Source of the DNA: Archaeoglobales archaeon
GTDB lineage: Archaea; Halobacteriota; Archaeoglobi; Archaeoglobales; Archaeoglobaceae
Length of the DNA stretch: 6,744 bases
Assembly: GCA_003663055.1 (NCBI GenBank)
Contig: QMZF01000053.1
Span: forward strand, 1-6,744
Reading direction: 5' to 3'
The notes below the pieces were generated by a model, which had not been told where the DNA came from, made no database searches, and saw only the letters and a program-made list of their open reading frames with translations. The translations under genes and the position numbers were made by a program. Shown piece by piece: positions 1-5,481 of the stretch (the stretch's first letter is position 1; every line of letters begins with the position of its first letter).

Positions 1-417
1 AACGTTTTAAAGACAATTCTAGCTGAAGGAAGGAAGTTTGGTGTTGGTGTCTGCCTAATAAGCCAGCGCCCATCGAAGATTGATTCCGACATCCTCAGCC
101 AGTGCATGACCCAGATAATAATGCGAATCGTTAACCCTGCGGATCAGGAGAACATCAAGAGTAGTGTGGAGAGCATAGGTAGAGAGCTAATAGAGGAACT
201 CCCCGGCTTAACGAAAGGTCAAGCCTTGGTGGCTGGTGTTGCTATAAACTCGCCCGTGCTTGTTAGAGTTAGAGAGAGGCTTACAAGCCATGGTGGAATG
301 AGCAAGAACGCTCCCGAAGAATGGCAGAAGTGGCTCAGCCTTAACAGGGAAGAAAGACCGGCCGGAGTAGGAGTGGGAATAAAACAAAAGCAGAAGAGGC
401 TTTTCTGGGATGAGTAG
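1..417 (+). CDS. herA: HerA-like DNA translocase/helicase ATPase, C-terminal end (5' partial)
   Basis: The frame is open from the first base, so the gene starts upstream and only its last 138 codons are here. The fragment opens with a conserved late ATPase motif of the HerA/FtsK superfamily, ISQRPSKID (about codons 20-28 of the fragment), preceded by EGRKFGVG. A HerA-type C-terminal tail follows: SQCMTQIIMRIVNPADQ, then ELPGLTKGQALVAG, then PVLVRVRERLTSHGG. In archaea HerA forms hexameric rings that pump duplex DNA and works with the nuclease NurA in end resection during double-strand break repair. No nurA is visible in this window. The Walker A and B motifs lie outside the window, so I cannot exclude a HerA paralogue of the broader DUF87 ATPase group rather than the repair enzyme itself. 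An internal ATG (106) is not the start, because homology continues upstream of it. Confidence 0.85.
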   Translation, partial: NVLKTILAEGRKFGVGVCLISQRPSKIDSDILSQCMTQIIMRIVNPADQENIKSSVESIGRELIEELPGLTKGQALVAGVAINSPVLVRVRERLTSHGGMSKNAPEEWQKWLSLNREERPAGVGVGIKQKQKRLFWDE

Positions 418-422
418 CGATG

Positions 423-506
423 AGTGATCAAATTCTCTTTTGTTACTACTCTTAGTCCACTGTTTATTGCTACTGCAGCGATCACAGCATGACAGCCGGA
501 ATAGGC
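423..506 (-). pseudogene. Relic of a PIN-domain (VapC-like) toxin C-terminus
   Basis: Read on the minus strand, 506 to 423 gives 28 codons containing AVIAAVAINSGLRVVTKEN. This matches the usual C-terminal pattern of PIN-domain ribonucleases, D-A-x-I-A-A-x-A-x-x-x-G-x-x-L/V-V-T-x-N. PIN toxins need a cluster of acidic residues, and the Asp normally just before A-x-I-A-A is a His here (CAT where GAT is expected), so the piece would be inactive even if translated. The frame is closed on its 5' side by TAA at 507-509, and no N-terminal PIN half with the first catalytic Asp is seen upstream. The downstream side runs into the end of the herA-like gene. I infer the remains of a vapC whose middle was deleted. 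The match is short, so confidence is moderate. Confidence 0.45.
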
Positions 507-727
507 TTAACCTGCTCGTGTCGTATAGATTCTCTTCCATTCGGGCATCGCCTTTTTATATTCTTCCAGAGCTTTTTCGAAGTTAGTTCGTCAAGATTTT
601 TTAAAATCGTCGCCTAACTCTTCGAGAATTTCCTTTGTCGTCATCTCAAAGCACTTCTTCAAGCTTTTTGAGGTGGTCTATTATAGCCTGCCTGACGACT
701 TTGACTTGATTTCTCCGTCTTTTTCAT
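507..727 (-). pseudogene. Broken small coding region, possibly antitoxin relic
   Basis: Three short protein-like pieces lie head to tail on the minus strand. From 727 an ATG opens MKKTEKSS and is soon out of phase. From 708 to 649 another frame reads QVKVVRQAIIDHLKKLEEVL, a plausible helix, and then stops. From ATG 644 a third frame reads MTTKEILEELGDDFKKS, meets an in-frame TGA at 591-593, then continues as FEKALEEYKKAMPEWKRI to TAA at 507-509. The PIN-like relic follows in that same frame. The pieces are charged and helix-rich, as expected for a small VapB-type antitoxin or the gap between antitoxin and toxin, but I recognise no family. Frame changes and the internal stop indicate decay, although sequencing error is an alternative. 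The only antitoxin evidence is the position next to the PIN fragment. Confidence 0.3.
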
Positions 728-734
728 CTTACTG

Positions 735-778
735 TATATATTGTCGGAATTGATAGAGTTATGTTCATACAATATATA
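735..778. repeat. Perfect 10-bp inverted repeat, 24-bp spacer
   Basis: TATATATTGT at 735-744 is exactly mirrored by ACAATATATA at 769-778. It sits between the minus-strand relic and the plus-strand glycosidase. Each arm contains a TATA-like core, so the pair may be two divergent promoter elements, or an operator of the formerly autoregulated toxin-antitoxin locus. Both readings are inference. The arms are AT-only apart from one G/C pair, which weakens the case for a specific binding site. Confidence 0.45.
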
Positions 779-780
779 AG
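771..780 (+). promoter_or_regulatory. Probable TATA box for the glycosidase lipoprotein gene
   Basis: AATATATAAG resembles an archaeal TATA box. With the usual 25-27 bp spacing, transcription would begin near 802, giving a leader of about 60 nt before the ATG at 864. Just upstream of the ATG there is no strong ribosome binding site. On the opposite strand the same AT stretch lies about 45 bp before the ATG at 727 and could have served the relic there. Confidence 0.4.
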
Positions 781-863
781 TGAATTCAAGTATTAAGGCT
801 TTACAGGCTTGACTAACGACTCATCAGAAATATTATGTGAGTTTAGGTTAGAAAAATGCTGGT

Positions 864-2213
864 ATGAGGGTAAATGTATTGATTGCAATTTTAGCTATTC
901 TGGCCATAACAGCACTCATAAGTGGGTGTGCAGAGAAGATAAAAGAAAATGGCACTGGAGGAAAGCTTGGAGAGGTATCAACACCTCCTGATAGTTATGA
1001 AAAACCCGGGAAGGAAAAGATTGAGAAAGTTACAGCGTTTTCCAACTTTGAAACACTCGAAAAATCGCATTTTTCAAGGGTTGGAAATGTCAAAAACGCT
1101 GCTTGGATAAGATTCTGGATTACATGGCAGGCTATAGAGCCTGAAGAGGGGAAATACGATTTCAGCTTCATGGACAAGGTTGTTAAACACTTCCAGGATG
1201 AGGGCATTTGTCTCCTAATAACAATCGAGCCGTTTGCAAACTGGGATCAGGACAAATGCCATGGAGACGAGTACTGGAGTAGGATGCCGCTTCCAGGGGG
1301 CGAAGCAGAAGTTAAAGTCGGGAAGCCGTGTAACATGGATGCCTATAGAGAATTTCTGAGAAAACTCGTCGAAAGATACGATGGAGACAGCATAGATGAT
1401 ATGCCTGGCTTGAAGTATCCCATAAAGTACTGGGAAATAATGAACGAGCCCGGCATGCAGGGTAAAGACCCGTGGGATCTAAAGTTCTTCTTGGGGACGC
1501 CGCAAGAGTACCTCGAGATCCTGAAGGTGTCTTACGAAACCATAAAGGAAGCTGATCCCGAGGCAAAAGTCGTAATGGGTGGAATGAGTGCAATGATGGA
1601 TAAATTCGTCGAGTTCTGGGAGCCAATAATCGGAGAGGCTGCAAATTACTTTAATATAGCGAACATCCATACCATCGATACCAACGAGGAAAGGGAGGAC
1701 CTCTACGTACTTAAATTCAAACGGTTTCTTGAAAAGCATGGAGTGAAAAACAAGCCTATATGGATAACCGAAGTGCAGTACGGTAGCCTCGAAGAGCCAC
1801 CAGAAGATATAAGTTCGATTGACAAACTTCTTGTGAGGAGCTCCGTGTTCTCCATCGCTTTAGGAGCTGAGAAGCTGTTTTACATCGACAACTGGCTCCA
1901 GTACTGGAAATCCTACAGTACGCAGAAGGCCTACGAAACCCTTGTAAATAAGCTGAGCTACTTCGATAGCGTTGAAGTTTTGAGGCAGGAATACCGTGAA
2001 ACCTTCGAGGGCGCAAAGGCGGAAGTCGGACAGTACAAGTTCACAGTTGGAGATAAGACCATCTACGTTCTCTGGGGAAATGCTCCCCTTCCAGAGGAGA
2101 TAAAGGGAAAAGTTAAGGTTACCGACATCTACGGAAACGAGAAGGTTATGGATGCAAGCGAGATAGAGCTCAGCGACTCCCCTGTCTACGTGGAGGTTTT
2201 GTCATCAGGATAA
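864..2213 (+). CDS. Lipoprotein clan GH-A glycoside hydrolase
   Basis: This is a 449-residue predicted surface-anchored glycosidase. Residues 1-21 form a signal peptide with a hydrophobic core and a lipobox LISG-C22, followed by a low-complexity linker (about 23-55). A (beta/alpha)8 barrel follows. WIRFWITWQAIEPEEGKYDF (81-100) is the typical early strand of clan GH-A enzymes. YWEIMNEPG (189-197) carries the Asn-Glu pair, with E195 as likely acid/base. IWITEVQYG (299-307) carries E303 as likely nucleophile. These are the strand 4 and strand 7 glutamates of a retaining enzyme. From about residue 385 a small beta domain (YKFTVGDKTIYVLWG and on) closes the protein. The family (GH5, GH39, GH42 or an unclassified relative) and the substrate cannot be read from motifs alone. 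The start is the ATG giving a complete signal peptide. No transporter or sugar-metabolism gene is adjacent, and both flanks are decayed sequence, suggesting an accessory gene. Confidence 0.85.
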   Translation: MRVNVLIAILAILAITALISGCAEKIKENGTGGKLGEVSTPPDSYEKPGKEKIEKVTAFSNFETLEKSHFSRVGNVKNAAWIRFWITWQAIEPEEGKYDFSFMDKVVKHFQDEGICLLITIEPFANWDQDKCHGDEYWSRMPLPGGEAEVKVGKPCNMDAYREFLRKLVERYDGDSIDDMPGLKYPIKYWEIMNEPGMQGKDPWDLKFFLGTPQEYLEILKVSYETIKEADPEAKVVMGGMSAMMDKFVEFWEPIIGEAANYFNIANIHTIDTNEEREDLYVLKFKRFLEKHGVKNKPIWITEVQYGSLEEPPEDISSIDKLLVRSSVFSIALGAEKLFYIDNWLQYWKSYSTQKAYETLVNKLSYFDSVEVLRQEYRETFEGAKAEVGQYKFTVGDKTIYVLWGNAPLPEEIKGKVKVTDIYGNEKVMDASEIELSDSPVYVEVLSSG

Positions 2214-2503
2214 GCTTTTTCCTTGAAGGATGGCATAGAATTTACGCCGAGAAAGAGGGCTTTCTCCCTCAGGCTTGTCAACGTAGATTCAAGGAGCCTT
2301 TAACATGAAGCTTGAAAGATCGTACGATGATAAACAGCTTGAGGTTATGCGCATCACTTCGAGGTTAGATGTTGAGAAGGCTGGTTACATAAACGGCACA
2401 TTCATAGGTCTACGAAATAGTCGTAAAAAAGGTGGGACTGGTACAACTACTCCCCTCAAAGATGTCTAACGGCACAATCAGACTAATCTTTTTCAGAATT
2501 TAA
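2214..2503 (+). pseudogene. Decayed beta-rich coding sequence spread over three frames
   Basis: Three overlapping frames carry successive protein-like pieces. Immediately after the glycosidase stop, and in its frame, 2214-2300 reads SLKDGIEFTPRK then AFSLRLVNVDSRSL before a TAA. From ATG 2305 the next frame reads MKLERSYDDKQLEVMRITSR then LDVEKAGYINGTFI. From 2408 the third frame reads VYEIVVKKVGLVQLLPSK then SNGTIRLIFFRI, ending at TAA 2501-2503. Joined, they give about 95 residues alternating polar and hydrophobic, like a beta-sandwich of an exported protein. I do not recognise the family. Two frame changes suggest a pseudogene or sequencing indels. The alternative is that the middle frame alone is a real 54-codon gene (2305-2469): it has AAGGAG eight bases before its ATG, but its second half (RNSRKKGGTGTTTP) looks unlike protein. 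A 7-bp hairpin (2249-2255 with 2260-2266) lies inside, with no clear role. Confidence 0.4.
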
Positions 2504-2510
2504 ATCATTG

Positions 2511-2526
2511 AAAAATAAAAATAAAA
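2511..2526 (-). terminator. T-rich terminator of the oxidoreductase operon
   Basis: Directly after the beta-subunit stop codon, the transcript strand reads TTTTATTTTTATTTTT, three closely spaced oligo-T runs with no stem. Archaeal RNA polymerase terminates at such tracts. It separates the operon from the convergent relic ending at 2503. Confidence 0.6.
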
Positions 2527-3399
2527 TCATTTAAACGTCTTTTCCATGGTAAGAACGAACTTCCACTGCTCTTCTACCTTCTTCTTTATTTCCTCAATAT
2601 CCTCACCACTTAGTCCTCTGAATCTTCCTTGGGTTTTAATGTACTCTTCCAGCGGAACCCTCTTAGTTTCGTCTTTATAGGGCTTGCTCGGCGATGAAAT
2701 TCTGAATCTACCATCATACTCCCACAAAATCCATGCTCCACTTTTCACAGCAAGTCTCGCGATTTCGACTGTCTTCGAACTATCAAATCGCCAGCCTGGT
2801 GGGCATGGGCTGTGGAGGTGTATGAACCTGAATCCTCTTATTTCGGAAACTCTCCTGAGCTTGTTTACGAAATCTTGTAGGTAGCCAACGCTCGCAGTAG
2901 CAACATAGGGTATGCGATGCATGAGCATTATTCCGGCTAAATCTTTCTTTTCCTCACTCTTTCCTCCTGGGGATGTTGTTGTCTTTGCCTTCCAGAACGT
3001 CGTACCGCTGGACTGTATGCCTGTGTTCATGTACGCCTCGTTGTCACTCACAACAACTATGATATCCTCGTTCCTCACAGCAGCCCCGCTTATCGTTGCA
3101 AAACCTATGTCTGCTGCACCATCACCCATCCAAACGACGACGTTTGCTTCAACGCCCTCTTGCTTGTACGCTGCCGCTAAGCCGGATGCTACAGCAACGG
3201 CTGAAGCGAAGGGGACATGCAATACTGGCACGCTGAACGACGCTTTAGGATGAACTCCTGATATAATAGTTGTGCAGCCGGCAGGTACGACGAGTACAAC
3301 GTTTTCAAGCACACTTAAGGCTCTAAGGCCGAGAGCATGAGGACAGCCCTGGCATGCGGGATTTCCTGGCAGGAGTATGCTCTCCATGGGCAGAGACAT
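2527..3399 (-). CDS. porB: 2-oxoacid:ferredoxin oxidoreductase, beta subunit (thiamine diphosphate-binding)
   Basis: This 290-residue subunit holds the thiamine diphosphate pyrophosphate site and the proximal [4Fe-4S] cluster. WMGDGAADIGFATISGA (90-106) followed by VSDNEAYMNTG (117-127) is the GDG...N metal/diphosphate motif. The four cluster cysteines are C16 and C19 (ACQGCPH), C42 (PAGC) and C199 (SPCPPGW), the arrangement found in pyruvate oxidoreductase beta chains. The C-terminal region (FDSSKTVEIARLAVKSG, then EEYIKTQGRF) is also typical, as is the length. A longer reading from 3426 is possible, but the ATG at 3399 overlaps the alpha stop as TAATG and has GGGAGGTG eight bases upstream, so I use it. 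It is last in the operon. CPH after the second cysteine differs from the CGA/CGE I expect in pyruvate or valine-type enzymes and recalls indolepyruvate-type chains, so pyruvate is not assured as substrate. Confidence 0.88.
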   Translation of the reverse strand: MSLPMESILLPGNPACQGCPHALGLRALSVLENVVLVVPAGCTTIISGVHPKASFSVPVLHVPFASAVAVASGLAAAYKQEGVEANVVVWMGDGAADIGFATISGAAVRNEDIIVVVSDNEAYMNTGIQSSGTTFWKAKTTTSPGGKSEEKKDLAGIMLMHRIPYVATASVGYLQDFVNKLRRVSEIRGFRFIHLHSPCPPGWRFDSSKTVEIARLAVKSGAWILWEYDGRFRISSPSKPYKDETKRVPLEEYIKTQGRFRGLSGEDIEEIKKKVEEQWKFVLTMEKTFK

Positions 3400-4532
3400 T
3401 AAGAGAACACCTCCCTTGGCCACCATTCAAGCCTTTGAAGCTTTCGAGAAGCAAACTTCCTGAACATCGCTTCGAAATCTTCAACGCCAACATCAACACC
3501 GCCTATTCCGGCAATAACGTTTGTTACATCGCCAATAACAGATGAAACTTCCATACCAAATATACCCATGTAACCCATAGAGAATGCCCTGTCAACGACA
3601 AGAACTTCTTTACCCTCCAGCCTCTTTATCTCCTCTTTAGGAAACGGCCTGAAGTAGCGAATTTTCATCATTCCGATAGGCAAACCCTCATCTCTAAGCC
3701 TGTCTATTGCATCCTTTGCATCTCCGCACCACGCTCCGGCCATAACAACAACGTATTCAGCACCTTCAAGCCTGTACTCTTCTACAAGCCCGCCATACTT
3801 TCTTCCGAATTTTTCTCCAAAGCTGTTATCTGCTTTTTCTATCACCTTTCTGCTATCCTCTATCGCCTTTGCCATCGCATAGCGGAGCTTTGCGGTGTAC
3901 TCGTTTGGCCCAATGTTACCAATCGTTACGGCGTTTCCCGGCAGCACTTTGTAAGACTGCCTTCTTTCTGGCAGCCATTCGTCAACCTCTTGCTGATCTG
4001 GCACTTCGACAACTTCAGCCGTATGACTAAGCTGAAAAGCATCCAGTCCAACTGTAAAGGGTAGATCGACCTCCTCACTTATTCTGAATCCCTGTATGGT
4101 CAAATCGAACGCTTCCTGCACGTTTTCTGCCATCGAGATTATCCATCCGCTATCGCGCATCGTAAGCAAGTCCGTGTGATCCGTGTGTATGTTCCAGGGA
4201 GGGCCGATCGTCCTCGTAACCATTGCCATGACCAGCGGAACTCTTGCATTAGCTACCCACCAGACCATCTCGTACATGTAAAGCAGACCGTGGCTTGAAG
4301 TAGCTGTGAAAGCTCGCCGTCCAGCGATGGCAGCCCCATACACGGCAGCTAGGGCTGAATGTTCAGATTCCACACGTATGAACTCTGCATCGAGCTCCCC
4401 CTTCTCCACCATCTCTGCAAGCTTCTCGACTATGGTTGTTTGGGGTGTTATTGGATACGCTGCGATAACTTTAGCCCTCGAGAGCTTTACAGCCTCCGCC
4501 ACAGCGTAGTTTCCTGTGAGCAGCGTCCTCAT
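3399..4532 (-). CDS. porA: 2-oxoacid:ferredoxin oxidoreductase, alpha subunit
   Basis: This 377-residue subunit supplies the pyrimidine-binding half of the thiamine diphosphate site and most of the substrate pocket. Visible family signatures are NYAVAEAVKLSR (8-19), AAYPITPQT (24-32), VESEHSALAAVYGA (54-67, containing the glutamate that in the family activates the cofactor), TATSSHGL (76-83), TRTIGPPWNIHTDHTD (106-121) and RDSGWI. R107 sits where pyruvate oxidoreductases have the carboxylate-binding Arg in NRAL. The C-terminal half contains the transketolase-C-like domain (GNIGPNEYT, VVMAGAWCGDAKDAIDRL, VLVVDRAFSMG). An upstream in-frame ATG at 4592 would add 20 Arg/Gly-rich residues unlike the family. 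The ATG at 4532 overlaps the delta stop as ATGA, follows a purine-rich GGAGGAAGAGGA, and gives the usual N-terminus. W113 and H116 replace the Ile and Trp I expect in the pyruvate-type APINIW segment, so the substrate may differ. Confidence 0.88.
   Translation of the reverse strand: MRTLLTGNYAVAEAVKLSRAKVIAAYPITPQTTIVEKLAEMVEKGELDAEFIRVESEHSALAAVYGAAIAGRRAFTATSSHGLLYMYEMVWWVANARVPLVMAMVTRTIGPPWNIHTDHTDLLTMRDSGWIISMAENVQEAFDLTIQGFRISEEVDLPFTVGLDAFQLSHTAEVVEVPDQQEVDEWLPERRQSYKVLPGNAVTIGNIGPNEYTAKLRYAMAKAIEDSRKVIEKADNSFGEKFGRKYGGLVEEYRLEGAEYVVVMAGAWCGDAKDAIDRLRDEGLPIGMMKIRYFRPFPKEEIKRLEGKEVLVVDRAFSMGYMGIFGMEVSSVIGDVTNVIAGIGGVDVGVEDFEAMFRKFASRKLQRLEWWPREVFS
3408..3415 (-). promoter_or_regulatory. 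Ribosome binding site deciding the beta-subunit start
   Basis: The transcript strand reads GGGAGGTG here, a near-perfect match to the archaeal anti-Shine-Dalgarno sequence, with eight bases to the ATG at 3399. It lies inside the last alpha codons, which supports translational coupling and rules against the upstream in-frame start at 3426. Confidence 0.75.
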
Positions 4533-4792
4533 TCCTCTTCCTCCACCATTTCTATAGCGTCTTGGGGGCAAATTTCGGCGCAAATTCCGCATCCCTTGCA
4601 GTATTCGTAGTTAATAATGATGAAGCGGTGGTGATAGACTTTTATTACGTTCTCCGGACAGTAATACAGGCAAAGCAAGCAGCGGTTACACTTCTCAACG
4701 TTATGCACGGGCTTAAAAGTCCTCCACAGCCCGGTTTTACCCGCGGAGCCTTCCGAAGATTTTGCAATCAAGTGCTCGAGCCAGCTTGACAC
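4529..4792 (-). CDS. porD: 2-oxoacid:ferredoxin oxidoreductase, delta subunit (2x[4Fe-4S] ferredoxin)
   Basis: This 87-residue ferredoxin-like subunit relays electrons from the beta-chain cluster to external ferredoxin. Two classical motifs are complete: C35-x2-C38-x2-C41-x3-C45-P and C65-x2-C68-x2-C71-x3-C75-P, each ligating part of two [4Fe-4S] clusters. The N-terminal GLWRTFKPVHNVEKC (21-35) matches the signature that precedes the first motif in PorD and VorD proteins. Translation starts at a GTG inside the end of the gamma gene (25-nt overlap), set by AGGGAGGTG five bases upstream. The end overlaps alpha by four bases (ATGA). The acidic C-terminus EEEE is slightly unusual but short. Confidence 0.9.
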   Translation of the reverse strand: MSSWLEHLIAKSSEGSAGKTGLWRTFKPVHNVEKCNRCLLCLYYCPENVIKVYHHRFIIINYEYCKGCGICAEICPQDAIEMVEEEE

Positions 4793-5319
4793 TTCTTCAC
4801 CTCCCTGTAGGCGATTTCAGCTGCTCTTGCATTTATTCTAGCAAGCTCTCCTGAAAAAGTTGAATTTATGGCATTTATGACCGATTCTATAGATATTTCT
4901 AGCGGTTTGGCCATGGCTCCAGCCATTGCGGTGTTTACGATGGGCCAGCCAGCCGCAACAAGGTTTAAACTCAAAGCAATGCCGGCGGCATCAACGCAGT
5001 AACTCTTTTCCGCAATTCCATGCTTCGCGTTAAGAACGGTTATGCCCCCATCTCTGAGGAACTCCCTAACTTCAACTATTTTTAGGATTTTTTCGGCAAA
5101 AATAGCAAGAACGTCAGCCTTTTTTATTGAGGAGTGTCTTCTTATTGGTTGATCTGAAAGCCTGAGGTAACTCCTAACCAGTGAACCTCTCCTCTCCGCC
5201 CCAAACTGCGGGATCGCTTGCGCAAACATACCTTCGTTTACCGCGGCAAGGGCAAGGATTCTCGCAGCTGTCACGCCGCCTTGCCCTCCAAAGCTGAGTA
5301 TCATCACCTCGGTCAGCAA
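4768..5319 (-). CDS. porG: 2-oxoacid:ferredoxin oxidoreductase, gamma subunit
   Basis: This roughly 183-residue gamma chain is first in the operon. In the family it forms the domain that covers and binds CoA. Motifs, numbered from the TTG start: ILSFGGQGGVTAARILA (7-23), corresponding to the family's GRGGQGxVTAAxxLA, then AIPQFGAERRGSLVRSYLRL, matching PxFGxERRGxPVxxxxR, then IRRHSSIKKADVLAIF and NTAMAGAMAK. The Arg of GRGGQG is Phe here. The start is uncertain. TTG 5319 has AGGTG six bases upstream and gives a family-like N-terminus. GTG 5328 has no ribosome binding site but lies near the predicted transcription start and could be leaderless. ATG 5304 has GAGGTG directly against it, too close to work. 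The stop lies inside the delta gene. Gene order gamma-delta-alpha-beta is that of classical porGDAB operons, although this family also uses other 2-oxoacids. Confidence 0.85.
   Translation of the reverse strand: MLTEVMILSFGGQGGVTAARILALAAVNEGMFAQAIPQFGAERRGSLVRSYLRLSDQPIRRHSSIKKADVLAIFAEKILKIVEVREFLRDGGITVLNAKHGIAEKSYCVDAAGIALSLNLVAAGWPIVNTAMAGAMAKPLEISIESVINAINSTFSGELARINARAAEIAYREVKKCQAGSST
4798..4806 (-). promoter_or_regulatory. Ribosome binding site for the GTG start of the delta subunit
   Basis: The transcript strand reads AGGGAGGTG, five bases before GTG 4792. It fixes a non-ATG start that would otherwise be ambiguous, since it lies within the gamma coding sequence. Confidence 0.75.
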
Positions 5320-5348
5320 GTTTACCACCTTTCAGGGGTAAAAAGAGG

Positions 5349-5358
5349 TTTTAAAAAG
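5349..5358 (-). promoter_or_regulatory. Probable TATA box of the oxidoreductase operon
   Basis: The transcript strand reads CTTTTTAAAA, preceded by an A-rich AAAT that could act as the BRE. A start 25-27 bp downstream falls near 5327, almost at the candidate GTG (5328) and a few bases before TTG 5319, so the mRNA would be leaderless or nearly so. Confidence 0.45.
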
Positions 5359-5406
5359 ATTTGCCCATTACAAAATTTGATAGGTTGACAAGATTTTTGG
5401 AAAGTT

Positions 5407-5414
5407 GATGCATC
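5407..5414. repeat. Perfect 8-bp palindrome in the divergent promoter region
   Basis: GATGCATC is a perfect palindrome between the two divergent transcription units. It could be half of a regulatory region together with the longer palindrome at 5432-5443, or chance, since an 8-bp palindrome is not rare. Confidence 0.2.
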
Positions 5415-5431
5415 GCAGAGCTTACAAAAGA

Positions 5432-5443
5432 GATAAATTTATC
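5432..5443. promoter_or_regulatory. Perfect 12-bp palindrome, candidate operator
   Basis: GATAAATTTATC is a perfect palindrome ending nine bases before the predicted TATA box of the importer genes. A dimeric repressor bound here could block the transcription machinery, and metal-responsive DtxR-type regulators are common for such importers. The sequence does not match an operator I can name, and it is AT-rich enough to be a secondary TATA element (ATAAATTT). The role is inference. Confidence 0.35.
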
Positions 5444-5452
5444 AGAACAGGG

Positions 5453-5460
5453 TATAAAGT
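5453..5460 (+). promoter_or_regulatory. Probable TATA box of the ABC importer genes
   Basis: TATAAAGT, centred about 26 bp before the GTG at 5482, predicts transcription starting at or beside the start codon. That would explain why no ribosome binding site is present before the permease gene. Confidence 0.45.
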
Positions 5461-5481
5461 AAACTTGACATTAGTCATGGG

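Noticed and set aside
208..540. Minus-strand 110-codon frame across the herA end
   Set aside because: It is a shadow of the herA-like gene over most of its length. The only protein-like part of this region is in a different minus-strand frame (423-506).
796..810. Direct repeat AGGCTT-TAC-AGGCTT in the glycosidase leader
   Set aside because: Two six-base copies are too short to support a function.
844..852. TTAGGTTAG just before the glycosidase ATG, resembling half of a DtxR-type operator
   Set aside because: Only one half-site is present with no mirrored partner, and it lies far downstream of the predicted promoter.
809..991. 60-codon plus-strand frame starting at TTG, Cys/Trp/His-rich
   Set aside because: It overlaps the signal peptide and linker of the glycosidase in another frame and has no family resemblance; it is a shadow.
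2249..2266. 7-bp hairpin GAGAAAG/CTTTCTC with 4-base loop, and an alternative GAGGG/CCCTC stem
   Set aside because: No T-run follows, archaeal terminators do not need stems, and it lies inside probable decayed coding sequence.
3400..3426. Upstream in-frame extension of the beta subunit (MVAKGGVLL)
   Set aside because: It overlaps the alpha gene; the perfectly placed ribosome binding site and TAATG junction point to 3399.
4533..4592. Upstream in-frame extension of the alpha subunit rich in Arg, Gly and Asn
   Set aside because: It lies wholly within the delta gene and is unlike family N-termini; the ATGA junction at 4532 fits.
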